Part shown: positions 24,601-38,300 of the stretch, piece after piece
Layout: each line of letters begins with the position of its first letter
Numbering within the stretch: the first letter of the stretch is position 1
Assembly: GCF_014805625.2 (NCBI RefSeq)
Contig: NW_023998414.1
Span: 25,650,525-25,714,524, forward strand
Length of the DNA stretch: 64,000 nt
Origin: Glossina fuscipes
Lineage: Eukaryota > Arthropoda > Insecta > Diptera > Glossinidae
Reading direction: 5' to 3'
Position numbers and translations under genes: made by a program
Notes under the pieces: model-generated
What the model saw: the letters and a program-made list of their open reading frames with translations, nothing else
Database searches by the model: none
Told to the model about the DNA's origin: nothing

Positions 24601-27600
24601 TCTGTCTTCACATATGAATTTATGTTAAGCTGGTACGTATGGAGTTTTGCTCAGTAAAATCCAATTTTTTGCACTTTTTGACGAAAATAAGTGAAAAATG
24701 ATAAGAAAAGTAACTTTACTAAATTTGAATCGGCTTATAGGCTTATAGGCCTTCTCCAGCGTAATGTAATCAATCGCCTGAATTGGATTGCAATGGCCGG
24801 CCTTGTCATACAACGTTTTAACTCACTGCACCTTACATCGCTTGTGATACAGGGTAAATTAAGTTTATGCGGGCGAATGGCTTAAAATAGACCCACTATC
24901 GACCGATTCGGAACCATAATCTGAAGTGAAGTAAGCCTGTGTGTCTTTCTGCCCCTCTGATCATCGTGTCTGTTCATGTAGATTGGTGTTCAAGCTATTG
25001 ACTTCAGTTCCTGAGATATTTTGATGAAATTGGATGCAGTGAAGCGCTGTGGCGCAAGAACGAAGACTATTGAAAATGGTTTCAGTCTACGAAAAGTTGG
25101 AGCCCTCTTTTGAAAAGTCGTTATATGGGAAAAACATTGCAATTTTCAAAATTTCACGGCAAAACTGGCTAAGTAGTAGTATTTCGGCATTCTGAATTGA
25201 TACGAAACCTTTGGACCGGCTGGGGCAATTTTTTGAACCCTCACGCATATAACGAAAACTGAAGTTCATATGACAAAAAGGTCCGCATTTTAATGCTCGT
25301 GATGAAAATCAAATCATAATTTAATATAAAAACACTAACTGTACCAAATTTGGACAATCTAGGCTTATTTCGCGGATCTTATCCTAATAAGAATTTTCAC
25401 TAAAATTGATTGCAAGCACAAATGAACTCTACAAAATTTGAACCCTCTAGACCTATCTTTGGATTAAACTTATACTACATTAGGTTTCGTTTTGAACCCG
25501 CTTCCCCATAAATGCGCTCTTTAAAAAATATGCCTTTATATAGAAACAAGATATCATTTTTGTGTTCTATAATAAAAAATAAGAGTTGTGTTAGATAATG
25601 TGTTGTGGGGTATTTAATGATCGGCCTTGTCCGACTATAATGTTCTTACTTGTCTAATTACAATTAAAGGGTATGTGTTTAAATTAAATTCTTCTCTCAT
25701 TCCCAATTTTTTTGTTCGTAAAATTATCTTTTTTATTATAATTCCTTTTAAATCTATATGCTTCTAGGCATGACTTTAACAATCGATTAAGTGTACCACG
25801 AATTTTCGTTGTTAACTATGAAATTGCAATTAACAATAATAGGATAAGGAGTGCCGAAGAATTAATAATAAAATTATTAGATAAAATTTTAAAATCCGTA
25901 TAACAAACTCAGAGATTGTCTTAAATATATATTTACGGATAAATATATGAATAAAGTGAATTAAATTTGGAGGCCTTTGACTGTTAAATTTGTCTGTTTT
26001 GTCGTCTGACGCTGTAAAATGTATAAATGCATCGCGATAGCTCGTAACCGGAATAAATTAGAAAACCAAATAAATCTAATTACGGAAATCATTACCATAC
26101 ATTAAACTATAGCAGAGCCTTATCGCACCTATCGTAAATTTCATTTACTTTATAGAGTTTAGTATTCTACTGATACCGTATGCTTAAAAATGTATCGCTT
26201 CGTATATAATACATATTTATATATAAAATATACGTTGTGAGTTTATTTAAATGCGTCTATCAGAAATGATATTTATGAAATTTGTAAAACAACAAAGCGC
26301 ATATCATTTAATTAAATAAAAATATCATTTAAATATTTCAAAACTCTCGTACTCTTTATCGCTCTTTATGAGTGAGTTGCTTAAATTAAGTATTAATTAT
26401 TTGACCTGACCTATGGTTACTTCAAGAAATTTTTATATTTTTAACGAATAGCATAGGAGAGAGGAAATGCAATATTTACCGTTCGCTTTGTAATACCCAT
26501 TAGAGAACATGTGTCCTTCACATTTACGACAGCCCAGTAAAGTCTATATACTTTATTTAGGTGGTATTGAAAATTTTCGGCACGATGGTGTTGATACCCT
26601 CACCTGATTGCCATAAGTGATATTTTAGGTTACATTTTTTGCGAGGAAGGTTTTTAAATTTTGAAAGTAAAGGGTAAAAAGTTGCATTGATTTGAGCATG
26701 AGTGAGTGATGCTGTTTTATTATAAAAAAGGTAGAAATTCTGTGAGTGAATGAATGACCTAAGAGCGGTTTGCTCGATTCCGTTCCAGATGCGTCCCGCA
26801 GTCACTGAAAAAGTCGATTACATTTTGCGACTGGCCAAGTCATAAGTAACTCCCGATGCACCGAGGTAGAGTCTATTGTTCGTATTCACCCACTATGAGT
26901 CACCGAAACAAACAAGTTTTCGTTTTCACTTTATATAGATGGGAATTCGGTTAGTCAATCTTCCGTCAACTGGTTTATATGGTGCATGTTACAGTCAATT
27001 GCTTTTCTTAACCTTTGAAATGGAGAGCCAGCCAATATGTGCATATTCGACATGTAATGGGAATTTTGGGAATTGAAACAAGAAGGTGAGGGACTGATAA
27101 CTGATCAGGCAGTTAGAAATTGGTTTGAAAATTTCCGTTTTGGAGATACGATTTTAAAAGAAGGAACGTCGTTCCGACTTTGACGGCAACCTTTTTAAGG
27201 CAATATTGACGCAAAATCCACGCCAATCAACAAGAGGTGTAGCAATAAGTTTGAGTAGTTCGCAATCAACCGTTAAATTAAGATAATTTTGTTATTCAAT
27301 GAAAAAAAAAATAAACTGAACTTACTACTTATGACTCGAGGCAACAATAATTTGTCAGCTAAAATGAGTTTCTTTATCTCTGTTCCTTCAAATTCTTTTC
27401 GCAGAAAAAGTACAAAAACGCAGAGAAATTTTCTCAAGAGATTGGAGAAGTGATTATACGGTTGTGAAGCGAGGAAAAGTCGTGGGTAGAAAGAGCAAGC
27501 AGAAGTAAGCATTGATCACGACGTTCAAAGAAAACTCACAGAGCGTTAAAACCGAGTTTTAGCAGAACGCAAAAATATTTTATATAAATTTTTGTTTATT

Positions 27601-30600
27601 ATGAAATATAATTTCTGACCCTCAGACCATAAATGCAATCTTAATTTTTGGGTAATGTATGTAGATTTTATTGGGTTACTGTATATACATGTTAACATAT
27701 AGAGTGTAAGAACTACGCGTATCAGGTGAACTCGGTAGTAATGCTTGTTTTTATTATTAGTTTCCTACAGAAGTACGAATTGCCAGACACAAAGTTTAGT
27801 GATTTAATATGAAGGTATTGCCACTTACACATATCTGTCATACGAGATTTGTGATTATCATAAGATGTTGCATGATTTCAGTCAAGTCTGTTCATTTGCG
27901 TATCGATCGGGCAAAATAAGAAGCTAACAAATGTTAGCAGGCTCGGTATTTCGTTTGCTGAATTGCACGAAAAAGCAAATCGATATGATGCGTTTCGACC
28001 TAACTGATGTCCACTATTTGTGTACAACCATCTGAGTTTGTGGCCATTAAACGAGTTCAAATATTAGCGTGATCCGACCATAGTCAAGTCTGGCGCTGGT
28101 GAATATCTGTCAATAAACAGTATTGGTCTAAGAACATGTAAACATTTTCGTGTGCTCGGCCGAGAGGCCGATATTATTAAAACGATTACTATCCACGAAG
28201 TTATTCCGCCATATTCATCCAAGTCTTTGGCACTATTAATAGACTATTTTGCTCTTATAGGAATAAAATATTTTCTTTTCCACCCAGAATTAGAACGAAG
28301 AACGTATAACTCGTTAGGGCAGATGACCCATCTTTGAAGTCACAATTATGATTGCATCGTATTTGTTCTCAATTTCGTCAAATTACAATCGAAATGAACC
28401 GAACCGATCTGAACAAGAGAGAAGCGAAGCTTTAAATATCAATCGTCACAGTGATAGCTTGTTCATTTCGTCAAAACAACCAAACCAATAAGGTATATAT
28501 ACTCTTGGCCAGTATCAAATTCTAAATCGATTTAAGCTTTCCCGTCTGTCCGTATGTTCATATGTGAAATGTCTGTTGCAAACGTTCGCCTGGTCGCAAA
28601 AATAAAGCTATCAGCTTCAAGTTTGTCAGAGACAGTGACAGTTCTTGCACGCAGGTTGCTATTGAAAATGGGCCAAATCGGTCGAAGGATACTCCCACAA
28701 CATCATGTAAACGGAGAACACCTCTGCTTTCCAAAGGGAATGAAAAATTGGTTCTCTTGCTCGTTATTTATAAATTATAGCAAATAAATGTTCAAAAATT
28801 TGAACACATATTCTATGGGTGTGGCATTTTTGCACAAAAATGGAAAAATTGACCACGCCTACACGTTATTATAGTGTATTATTATATTTGTTTTTCCAAT
28901 ACGTTTATAACGTGCAGAAACAAGCTTTAGAAACCCCATAAAATGTACAAATTCTTGGCCCGTGAAATGCACATAAACATGTCTGCCTGTTCGTCTGTCC
29001 ATCTGTGTGTTTGCGAAACTTTGTAGTATTTATGGTGAACAATCTGCCGTTAGCGAAAATGAAGATATCGCCTACAAACTTGCAAAAGAATTTGAAATTG
29101 ACCTAAACTTTTTGAAGGGCACGCCTACAACACACACATGTCTATACGAAAAAAAACTTTTATTTTCTAAATTGAAGAAATCAACTGCGCCTACGCCGTA
29201 CTACTGGGCATCAGAATTTTGTTCTTTTATTTTTTTTGTGTTTTTTGTGTGTTTTAGACGGTGATGGGTGTAAAAGATTCGGTCCTGATCGAATTTAATT
29301 TTCTTACTGGTTTCGTTTCTTATTAAATTCAAAAAAAAAAAAAGAAAAAAAACAAATCTTATTCGCGCCCATCTAGTGCACTAAGCGAGTACTTGTTTAA
29401 ATTCTAGTTATCAATTCGAGGTTATCAGTTCACGTTCTCTTTGCAGCTTAAGCTGGTGTATATTCAATGTGTGTATATAGTACCCGAAATTTATCATTTT
29501 AAAGACTTGCATAAGAAACATAAGCACAATAATTTTTCTATAAATTTATATCACTCATCTAACTTCCAATGTAATTATTAAAGTTGCTCATGTTTATACG
29601 TTTGTAGTCGTGCTTGTACGTATTTCGCAATCGTTTGCGATGAGAAAATTCAAACAATATTTGATCTGCTAAATCGCTTCGACGAGTTGTGGATGCGTAA
29701 AAGCCCGAGAAATGATAGCTGATTTATTTTCGTTGTAGCTAATATATCTTGAAGAAGGGTAGTCCGGTGTCGGCTAGCCGGGATTGTATGGTTAATCCGA
29801 AGGCAAGAGTAACTATGTCGCGTAAAGCACGTTTAGCGGCTTTATAATCTAACTTTAAGCTCCACGGAGATTAGGAGCCCGCTCACTATGTCACGAGTAC
29901 CTACGGGTAGAGGTGACAGCATTAATGTACTGTAGATTGGTGCTTGCCAAGATCCTTTACATGATCAGGGAACTTGCATATTTACATAAATGATTAGAAC
30001 TAATAATAAGCCTCAACATTCCCCAGAGTGGGTTTATTGAGCGATATACAGTAAACATATCTGGTTTTTCCAGTGTAGCTTAGGCCCCTAAATTAGACGG
30101 ATTGTCTAACCAATTGGAGGGCGCCGGTTATGCAAAATTAATATGTGTGTTATCGGGCACCGTAGGGTTAAACCGACAAGGTAGTGTACCCACGTTAAAC
30201 CAACAAAGACATTTATTTTTCTGCACAAAGTCACACAATATTCGTTACACTTCCACCTAACTAATAAAGGCGTATCCAATCTCAAGTGAACCCTTAGCCT
30301 TTTTATCAAGTTGAAAAATATTATTAATTTCGCCTTCTATTCTTCGCCTATACACTTCTACGAGCTAGGAGTAAGGAACACACCCCATAAATCTAGACTA
30401 GCATATATTATATACAATTTTCCCTTTCCATTTCTATCTGATTAAGGGAGTTTCCGTTTCGATTTCGACCCGTCGGAAAAAAAATGGATATTTTTTCGTT
30501 AATTTTTTTCAATGCAATAAAGGAATTTTTCCCTTTAAAGTTTTAAGGATATAAAAGGGGTACATATTAGATTACGAGATGATGTCATTAGGTAAGTGTT

Positions 30601-32308
30601 ATTCCTTTTTTACACCCACCACTGAAGAATGGGGGTATGCTCATATTGTTTTTTCCATAATTTATATCACAATCGATAGCAGGCTTCAGAGACCTTCTGG
30701 CCAAATTTATCAGAACACGCGCCCGCAATAAAACGTGAATTAACGGTATTTAACTCCGTTTCTCTAAGAAAAAATTTACGAATTTTTGCTCATTAACCAC
30801 AAATTGTTAAAAGATAGAAGACCAAAATTTTCTACTCACCTATTACAAGTAATTAATTTTACTTTTTTTTACTTCATTGAGGTTTTATGCTTATATTTAT
30901 CATAAGGCAAACAGGACAGAGTGTGCAAAACTATTTTATGCATCTACCATATGAAGCTATATTATCCACCGAAAAATGGGTTAATTCTCCGCGGCCTGGT
31001 GGTTTAATTTTTCTTAATAATACCATCGATATGGGTATTAAATAAAAGAACGTGGCGAGTAAAATGCGAAAAGCATAGTGGCGGTTATGTGAGATTCTGC
31101 CCACATCGAGTATAACTTTGAAAAATTTCTGTACGCTGTATGTACAACTACGATATGTATTGAAGAAGAAATTTACTGCGAGTCTGAATCAGAAGAGTCT
31201 TTTATTCCCTTTTACCCGCGGAACCACAAAATGGATGATCCTATATGAGCGCAAGCAGAAACGCTCCACTGTATATATAGTAAATCGCAATTGTGCGGGC
31301 TAACGCGCCATAATTCGAAACCTAGGTACTCCGATGGACTGTTGCGTACATCCAAGCCGCTAAACTGTACAGGACAATGTTCATTTGAATATTTGGAAAA
31401 TTGAGAAAACTCAGTTGAGCCGTGGTTTTCGGGGATCACTAAAATTAAAAAGAACCAAATATTTTTTATGAGTAGATGAGCGTAGCATATTTGTCTGAGA
31501 GTCATTCCTATCTGAAAGAAGTGTGGTAAATTTTGAGGAAAGAATAATTCGAGTTTGAAGTGGTGAGGATTTTCTAAAACTCGCCCCTACATCTTTACTC
31601 CGATTGATTGGAAACTCGGGGGAAGATTTTTTTTTTTTAAATTTTATACTATTAATTACAAGAAAAAAAAAAAATTTTTTTTAAATTTCAAAACCTATAT
31701 AGCTTTGTAAATGTTAAAGATCAGCTGAATGATTTCCATTCTTTTTTTTTTCGCTGTGAAATGCGCAGAAAATAGTATTTCGTATATCGTGTAAGGCTGC
31801 GTTTAAGTGAACAGTGCGAACAGAACACAGCAATGACTGAACGCGAATTTCGATAACAAGCTGCGAAAAATTGAATATATAAAAGATTCTAATACTGAAA
31901 AATAAAAGATCCAGATCTCTGAATTATGCCTGTTTCTTGATTTTTATTTGCACTATTTAAATGAACTGAAATGAATTTTCTGGATAATTTTGCACATAAA
32001 TTTTTTATTACCCTACCGGATAAAATGACCTTCACATACTTGTGCACATATATACATACATACATACATCACATATTATTATTATTATTCAAATAATATA
32101 ATAATGAACAGTAATCCAACAAATTGAACGGATTGTATTGTACTGTGTATATTGCTATAAAAGCACACTAACCCGATCGTTTGTTTGCTTTTTGCAAATA
32201 AGAAATTTTTCTCGCACAAAAAAAATTAAAACGCAGTATATTAAATAATTTATTTTTGAAAATTAATGAAAGCAAATTTATTTAAATAACAAATAAAAAA
32301 ATAAAAAT

Positions 32309-32359
<51 letters not shown>

Positions 32360-35300
32360 ATATGATAAAATGGACAGAGTAATACATTTGTACGCTTTAT
32401 AGTCGTTAAAAGTTTACCTTGTCCGAATATGTATACATATAATTGTTTGTTTAATTTTTTTTTTTGTTAATTTTCGCAATAATAGGTAGAAACGTTTTCG
32501 TGTAAAAATTTCCATGACTCGTTTTAACAACATCTCAGTCGATTGTCTTTGCCAGGGGAAACGGTATGTTCAATGTTTGTAACGCTATGGCAATAATGAT
32601 TAATTACACACGAATTTAAAATAAATTTTACTCATCTCTGGCAATTTGCAATGAACATGAACTGCTTTCATTTTCGTCATATATGTCACTTGGCAATAAA
32701 TCTAAAAAAACTTGATCTATCAAAGAACTATCTCTATTCCCAAGCACAGTAATTTTGAACTACTACCATGTAGCATACTCTTACGAAATTCGCTTTTCTC
32801 GCATACGGTCCGTATCACTAAATCGTGGACATTCTTTTTAAAAGAAATATACCTACCTACCCGTTTTCACTTCAATATGCTTTTATTTACAATCAATTTC
32901 TTTAAGGATGGATTATTTACAGGTTTACTATGGCAATACTCTCGACTCCTCAACTCTAATATGCTTCTTCGACTCAAATATTCTTGTCCGGTTAACTCTG
33001 CCTTCCGCAAATAGTCAATGTATTTTTATTATGCATCTTTTTTTTAGGCAATATTTTTATTACCTAAGTTCTTGGGTTCACTTTTAATCCGTTAACCTGC
33101 TTTTCCGATAATCGTTTTCTTTGGTCGGCAGCTGCATGACGCGTCGCGTATCTGCACTTGCGTTTTCCATTGTCTATTATTTTTTTGGCAAAATTAATTA
33201 GCTGGAATGAACTGGATTTGCGATTTCCGTAACAATATGTTAAAAGGATTTAGCCCACGTTTGTAGAGTTCTCCTTGTACAAATTCAATTCCATACAGAA
33301 TTCATTCAAATTGAGCATAGAATTGTTTCAATCCTTTATGACTGAATGAATAGAGAGAAGATTAGCATAACTCCCGGACCTAAGGATGACACGTAAAGTC
33401 GTGAAGCGCAATACAATTAAAATGTTATGCGACAAAAGCAGTTTGAATTCAAATACAAATATCCTTTTATCAATACAATTCATATGTCAATATCAAGCAT
33501 GAATTGATCTCGCTTCGAGACTTATTATATAAAAAACGAAAAAAAAACGAAGAAAAATTTCTTACCTCCATAATTACTTACAATATGATAGACAAGTAAG
33601 CGACAAGTTAAAAAAAAAAAAAAAAACTTATATACATATATATATATATATATATATTCAATTTCGAATCATCTACAACAAAAAACTGTAATGCTCTTTT
33701 TCTGCCCCACTGATCTTCAATATATACGTATTTCATTTGCCCAAAATATAATTGAAAAAATAATTCCTTCATCCAGACGAGAGACAAGCGAATCAACAAT
33801 AGAAAAGAAATTTCCTAGAAGCAAGTCGTAGTAGTATTAGTAGTAAAATTTTCCATTGATTGCACTTCTCAAAAAAAAAAATCAAAGGATGAGACAATAA
33901 ATTCGAATATAATCAGCAAGGACTTCTACCCTATCCCCTGACAGAGTTCTGTTAAAGATTTCAAATTAAGATATGATTGGTTTTCGGATTGGTTTCCGCC
34001 TCTCTGCGTATTAAGAAACGTAAAATATTCTTTAGAACATCTCATGACTCTATATGCAAAAATATCTTTCGAACAAGCTAAACGAATGCAAATTTCGTTT
34101 ATGGAAACTATTTTTAATAAATTTTTGAAATTTAGATCTGTTAAGAAAGGAGAAAAAAAATTTTTTTTTTCTGTTAATGTTAGTCTGACAGGTGTTATTT
34201 GTTCCCGCAAGAGACAAGTTTGAACTTTTTTTGTTCACTTGATAGACATTTTGATATAGATTCATTCACGTGATATAGGTGAGATTTTCAACTTGGCCGT
34301 ACTAGAGTCTCAAATTTCAATATCCATCTTTCATTAACAACCCAAATTTGAAAGGGCAAAATGTTTTCACATAGATTTATAAGGTGACCACAGAAATGTT
34401 TTTACTCTTTCAATATAGACGGAGTAGGGTTCCGAGAATCAACCATATCGTAATATGAAATGTTTTAACAGAGCTCTTAAGTTAAATTATATGATGGGTG
34501 TCTTTGTTAGTTAAATTCGAATTTATCTTTACAACCTTAAATAAAGATTGATGAATGTGAGACCGTCCTTTTTTAGACCGCCTGAAAATTGCTTCGCATA
34601 AATATCAAATTTGAACAATTTGATTATAAACTTAAAGAATCAGGAGAAGTATTTCAATTTACTTGGATAAGAATTCTTGTATTACAATTTCCAGAAAGGC
34701 TTCGAAAGCATATTTTATTTGTACGGACAATTATATCTTTCAAGAAGTAAAATTGATACTATGTATATACGAGAGTCGAATTCGTCCAATCATCACGTAC
34801 GGTATGGTCCCATCTGGTGCAATTTAGGGATAATACTTTAACGTAATCTTGAACTGAAAAGTTTAAGAGCATTCACATCACTGTACATAACTCCAGAGAA
34901 CAATTATAAAAAATATGCTCAAAATAAAACACTCTGAGTAAATAATTCCATAATTTCCCTTAATCCGCAATCGTACACATAAATATGTATATGTTATGAC
35001 AACAATGACATGATTAAAATTTCATATATTGACTTCTGATAATTATGTGCCGAGTGCAATGTTCAAAGGGTTCATTCCCCCCTAAAGCATTTTGCATTTC
35101 TCAACAAATGCGGATGTATTCAAAACGAATGAGAGATACCCCGATAAAAATCCATTCATTTCGTTATTTTCATGCAATAGCAAATGGTAAACGGGTCGAC
35201 CACAACAGATCAGATCCAATTACCATTAAAATCTAAAAAATTCTGGTCTGATTTGATTATCTTAATATGATAACACCGCGTTGTTTTCTTTTACCATAAT

Positions 35301-38300
35301 AACTGTCTTTCTTATCGTAATCCGATCGCAAGCGATGTTCTTTCTTCTAAATGTTTTCATCGAGCGATGTCTTAAAGCGCGACTGTACTATATGACCTTA
35401 GCATACTAGAGAGCTGTTTTAAGGGACAATGTATATAAAGAAATAGTGATATTGTTCACTATTGCGCATTAATAAATATCGGAAAGAAAAAAAGATACGC
35501 AAGAGCATTATAATCGGGCAAGGCCGATCGTTAAATACGCTACATCACATTGTCTAACACAATTCTTATTCTTGCATGAAATTACTATGACGGATCAATT
35601 GTCATGGCCACATATTAAAGCCATTCTGCTCTACAAAGGATCAGTTCCCCTTATTAGGGTAAGGCCGAAATGATTCAAATTTGGTACAGTTAATTTATTT
35701 ATGTTAAATTACTATTGTGATAAAAAATATACCCTTTTTTTGCCGGATGAACTTCAGTTGTTATTATATGGGAGCGGATTCAAAAATTTTATGGGGAGTG
35801 ATTCAAAAAGTGGACAAATTTTCAATAACGTTCCAACAAATAAGCCCTTCTTGCGTGTTGCATACGACTGCACTGCATTAGTATATCCGGTACAACAAGT
35901 GGGGTGTAGAGTACAAAAAAAGGTTAAGGAACGTCAAGCCTTTTCTTTTACTGATAAAAACAATCGTGCCAGTGGTAAACCAAAATCATATGTTTTTTTG
36001 TAAAAGAAAGAGCAAAGAAGAAGGCAAAAATTTATGGGAGATAGGCAAAAACAATTCATGGAAAGAAAGTTAAAATTGAAGGCAGAAATTGTTGACTTAA
36101 ATACAAAAAATATTTAGATAAAGAACACAGCTATCGCCAATCATTAAATACCCTGCACCGTTTTGCTTAAAACAATCATTCACATGATGACTTTTAGGGG
36201 AGGTAATCATGTATGAAAGAGAAGTTTAACTTTCGCCGTTTTTGCCAAACAACTGAATACAAAATGAAAAAGTTAACTGTCAGTTAAACGATTACCCCCA
36301 AGGTGTTACGTGGGAAGTGGCCGTTCCGATCTTTGGGCCAAAACATCTCGATGTAGCAAATTTCATCAAAAAAATAGCTTGGAAATTGTGATCTGTAGGT
36401 TGAACACAAGAAAACAACATCAGCACCCCTGTACCACAAGTGGTGTTGGGTATAACGAGTTCTAAACATTTACATTAGAAATTTATTGAGTGAATTAAAT
36501 TTTTGATTATTAAGAAGAAGATTAGGTTTGAGAAGAAGCAACAGCGTAACGACTGCGCAGAAGATCCATTAAGCGTACATCATTTTTGTATATCTTTTTC
36601 ATCCTATTTGTCGAAATGAATAAGCCCGATCGTTCTTACGGTCCCTTTTTCTATTAAATCGAGAGATTATATAGAAAATTGAACACAGATCAAAAAAAAG
36701 CTGACATTAGCTCTCTTTTTCTAAAATATAATTTGGATGTAGTATATCCCGTATCATTAAAATTTAAAATTGAATCTTGGATTTTTATCAGAAAAGATAA
36801 GTCCGAAAGCGCACAAATATATATATGTACATATTTCACAAATAAGATTAGGATATGTACTTATAAATTTTAGGTGTGAAGTGTTGTCAATTAATTTATA
36901 TAAGACAAGTAAGAACGTTATAGTCGGGGAAGGTCGTCTATAAATATCCTACACCGCATTATGTAACACAATTCTTATTTTTATTAGGGAAAACAACAAT
37001 TTTATCTTGCTTCTATATAAAGGCACTAGTTCTCATGTGCGTATTCATTGACAAAATTCGGACGGACAGACAGGCAGGCCTAATATAATATACCCTATAC
37101 CACAAGTAGTGTAATATGATTTTAACTTATGCCATTCAACATTTTACATAAATATAAGCGAGCATGATAGGTATTTTACAATTCGGCTCAAGGCGTAGTT
37201 AGAATCCAATTAAAAATTTTAAATAGCTTATTATTATCTTATCTTTTCCTAAATAGCCTTCGGCTTATTTTTAAAGCTTATATCAAAAGCTGAATGCTTG
37301 CTGCATTCAGACAAATTGATAAATTTTTATTAAACTCATTTTCTAATCTTGGTTATACGCCATTTTTCACATTAACAGTTATTTCTAAAAACTGTGTGAA
37401 AGTGAGGCGAAACAAATATAATAATCATCTAAAATGAATATATTGTATAAGGATTCTTTACCTGCGACGTTTGACTACATATTATAAGTTTAAAGTCCAA
37501 ACGAACTTTTTTATATCCGCCACTGAAAGATGGGATGGGAGTATGCTCAAGTTGTTTTTTTTTTTTTTTTTTCATAATGTATGTAACACCCAAAAGGAAG
37601 CTTAGGAAACCCTATAAAGTATATATATTCTTGATTAGTGTGGAATTCTGAATTGTCTGTCCGTCCACATGATGTATGTCGTTGGCATTCTCCTGGTCGC
37701 CAAAATCGACTTCAAATTTGGAAGTTCTTGCACACAGATTGATGTTGAAAATGGACCGAATTGATTCGAAGTGGAAGCGCGCAGTGGAGCGTAAACTGAA
37801 CGCAACTCCGTTTTTTTTTTTTTTTTAATAAAAATTTGTGGGTTTTTGCTCATTACTGAGAAATTATAAAAGCTAGAAGGCCGAAATTTTCCACATTCAC
37901 TTTACAAAACTATCTATCTATCTATTCTTCACGTGCAAAAACGGAAAAAATTGGCCATGCCCACACAAGTTTGTAGGTGATTTAAATATTTTTTTTTTTT
38001 TTTCATTTTTTTGAGTTTTTATGCTTATTTATAATAAGGCAAAGAAGGCAGAATGCTTAAAATTATTTTGTACATTCCTCAAATGAAGGTGTATTATCCG
38101 CCTAAAAATAGGTTAACTCATCGCGATCTGGTAAACTTTTTCTTAATAATAATGGCATCGATATGGGTATCAAATAAAAGAACTGGGTGAGTAGAATGGG
38201 AAAGGCATAGCATAGCGATGGGTATGCAAGATTCGGCTTCCGCCGTTCTCATTTTCAAAACTTTCAGCTTAAACCGTTTTCAATAGACAATCTCGTCATA

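Noticed and set aside
32712..33014. 100-codon frame in the eas intron
   Set aside because: No family resemblance, no splice context and AT-biased composition.
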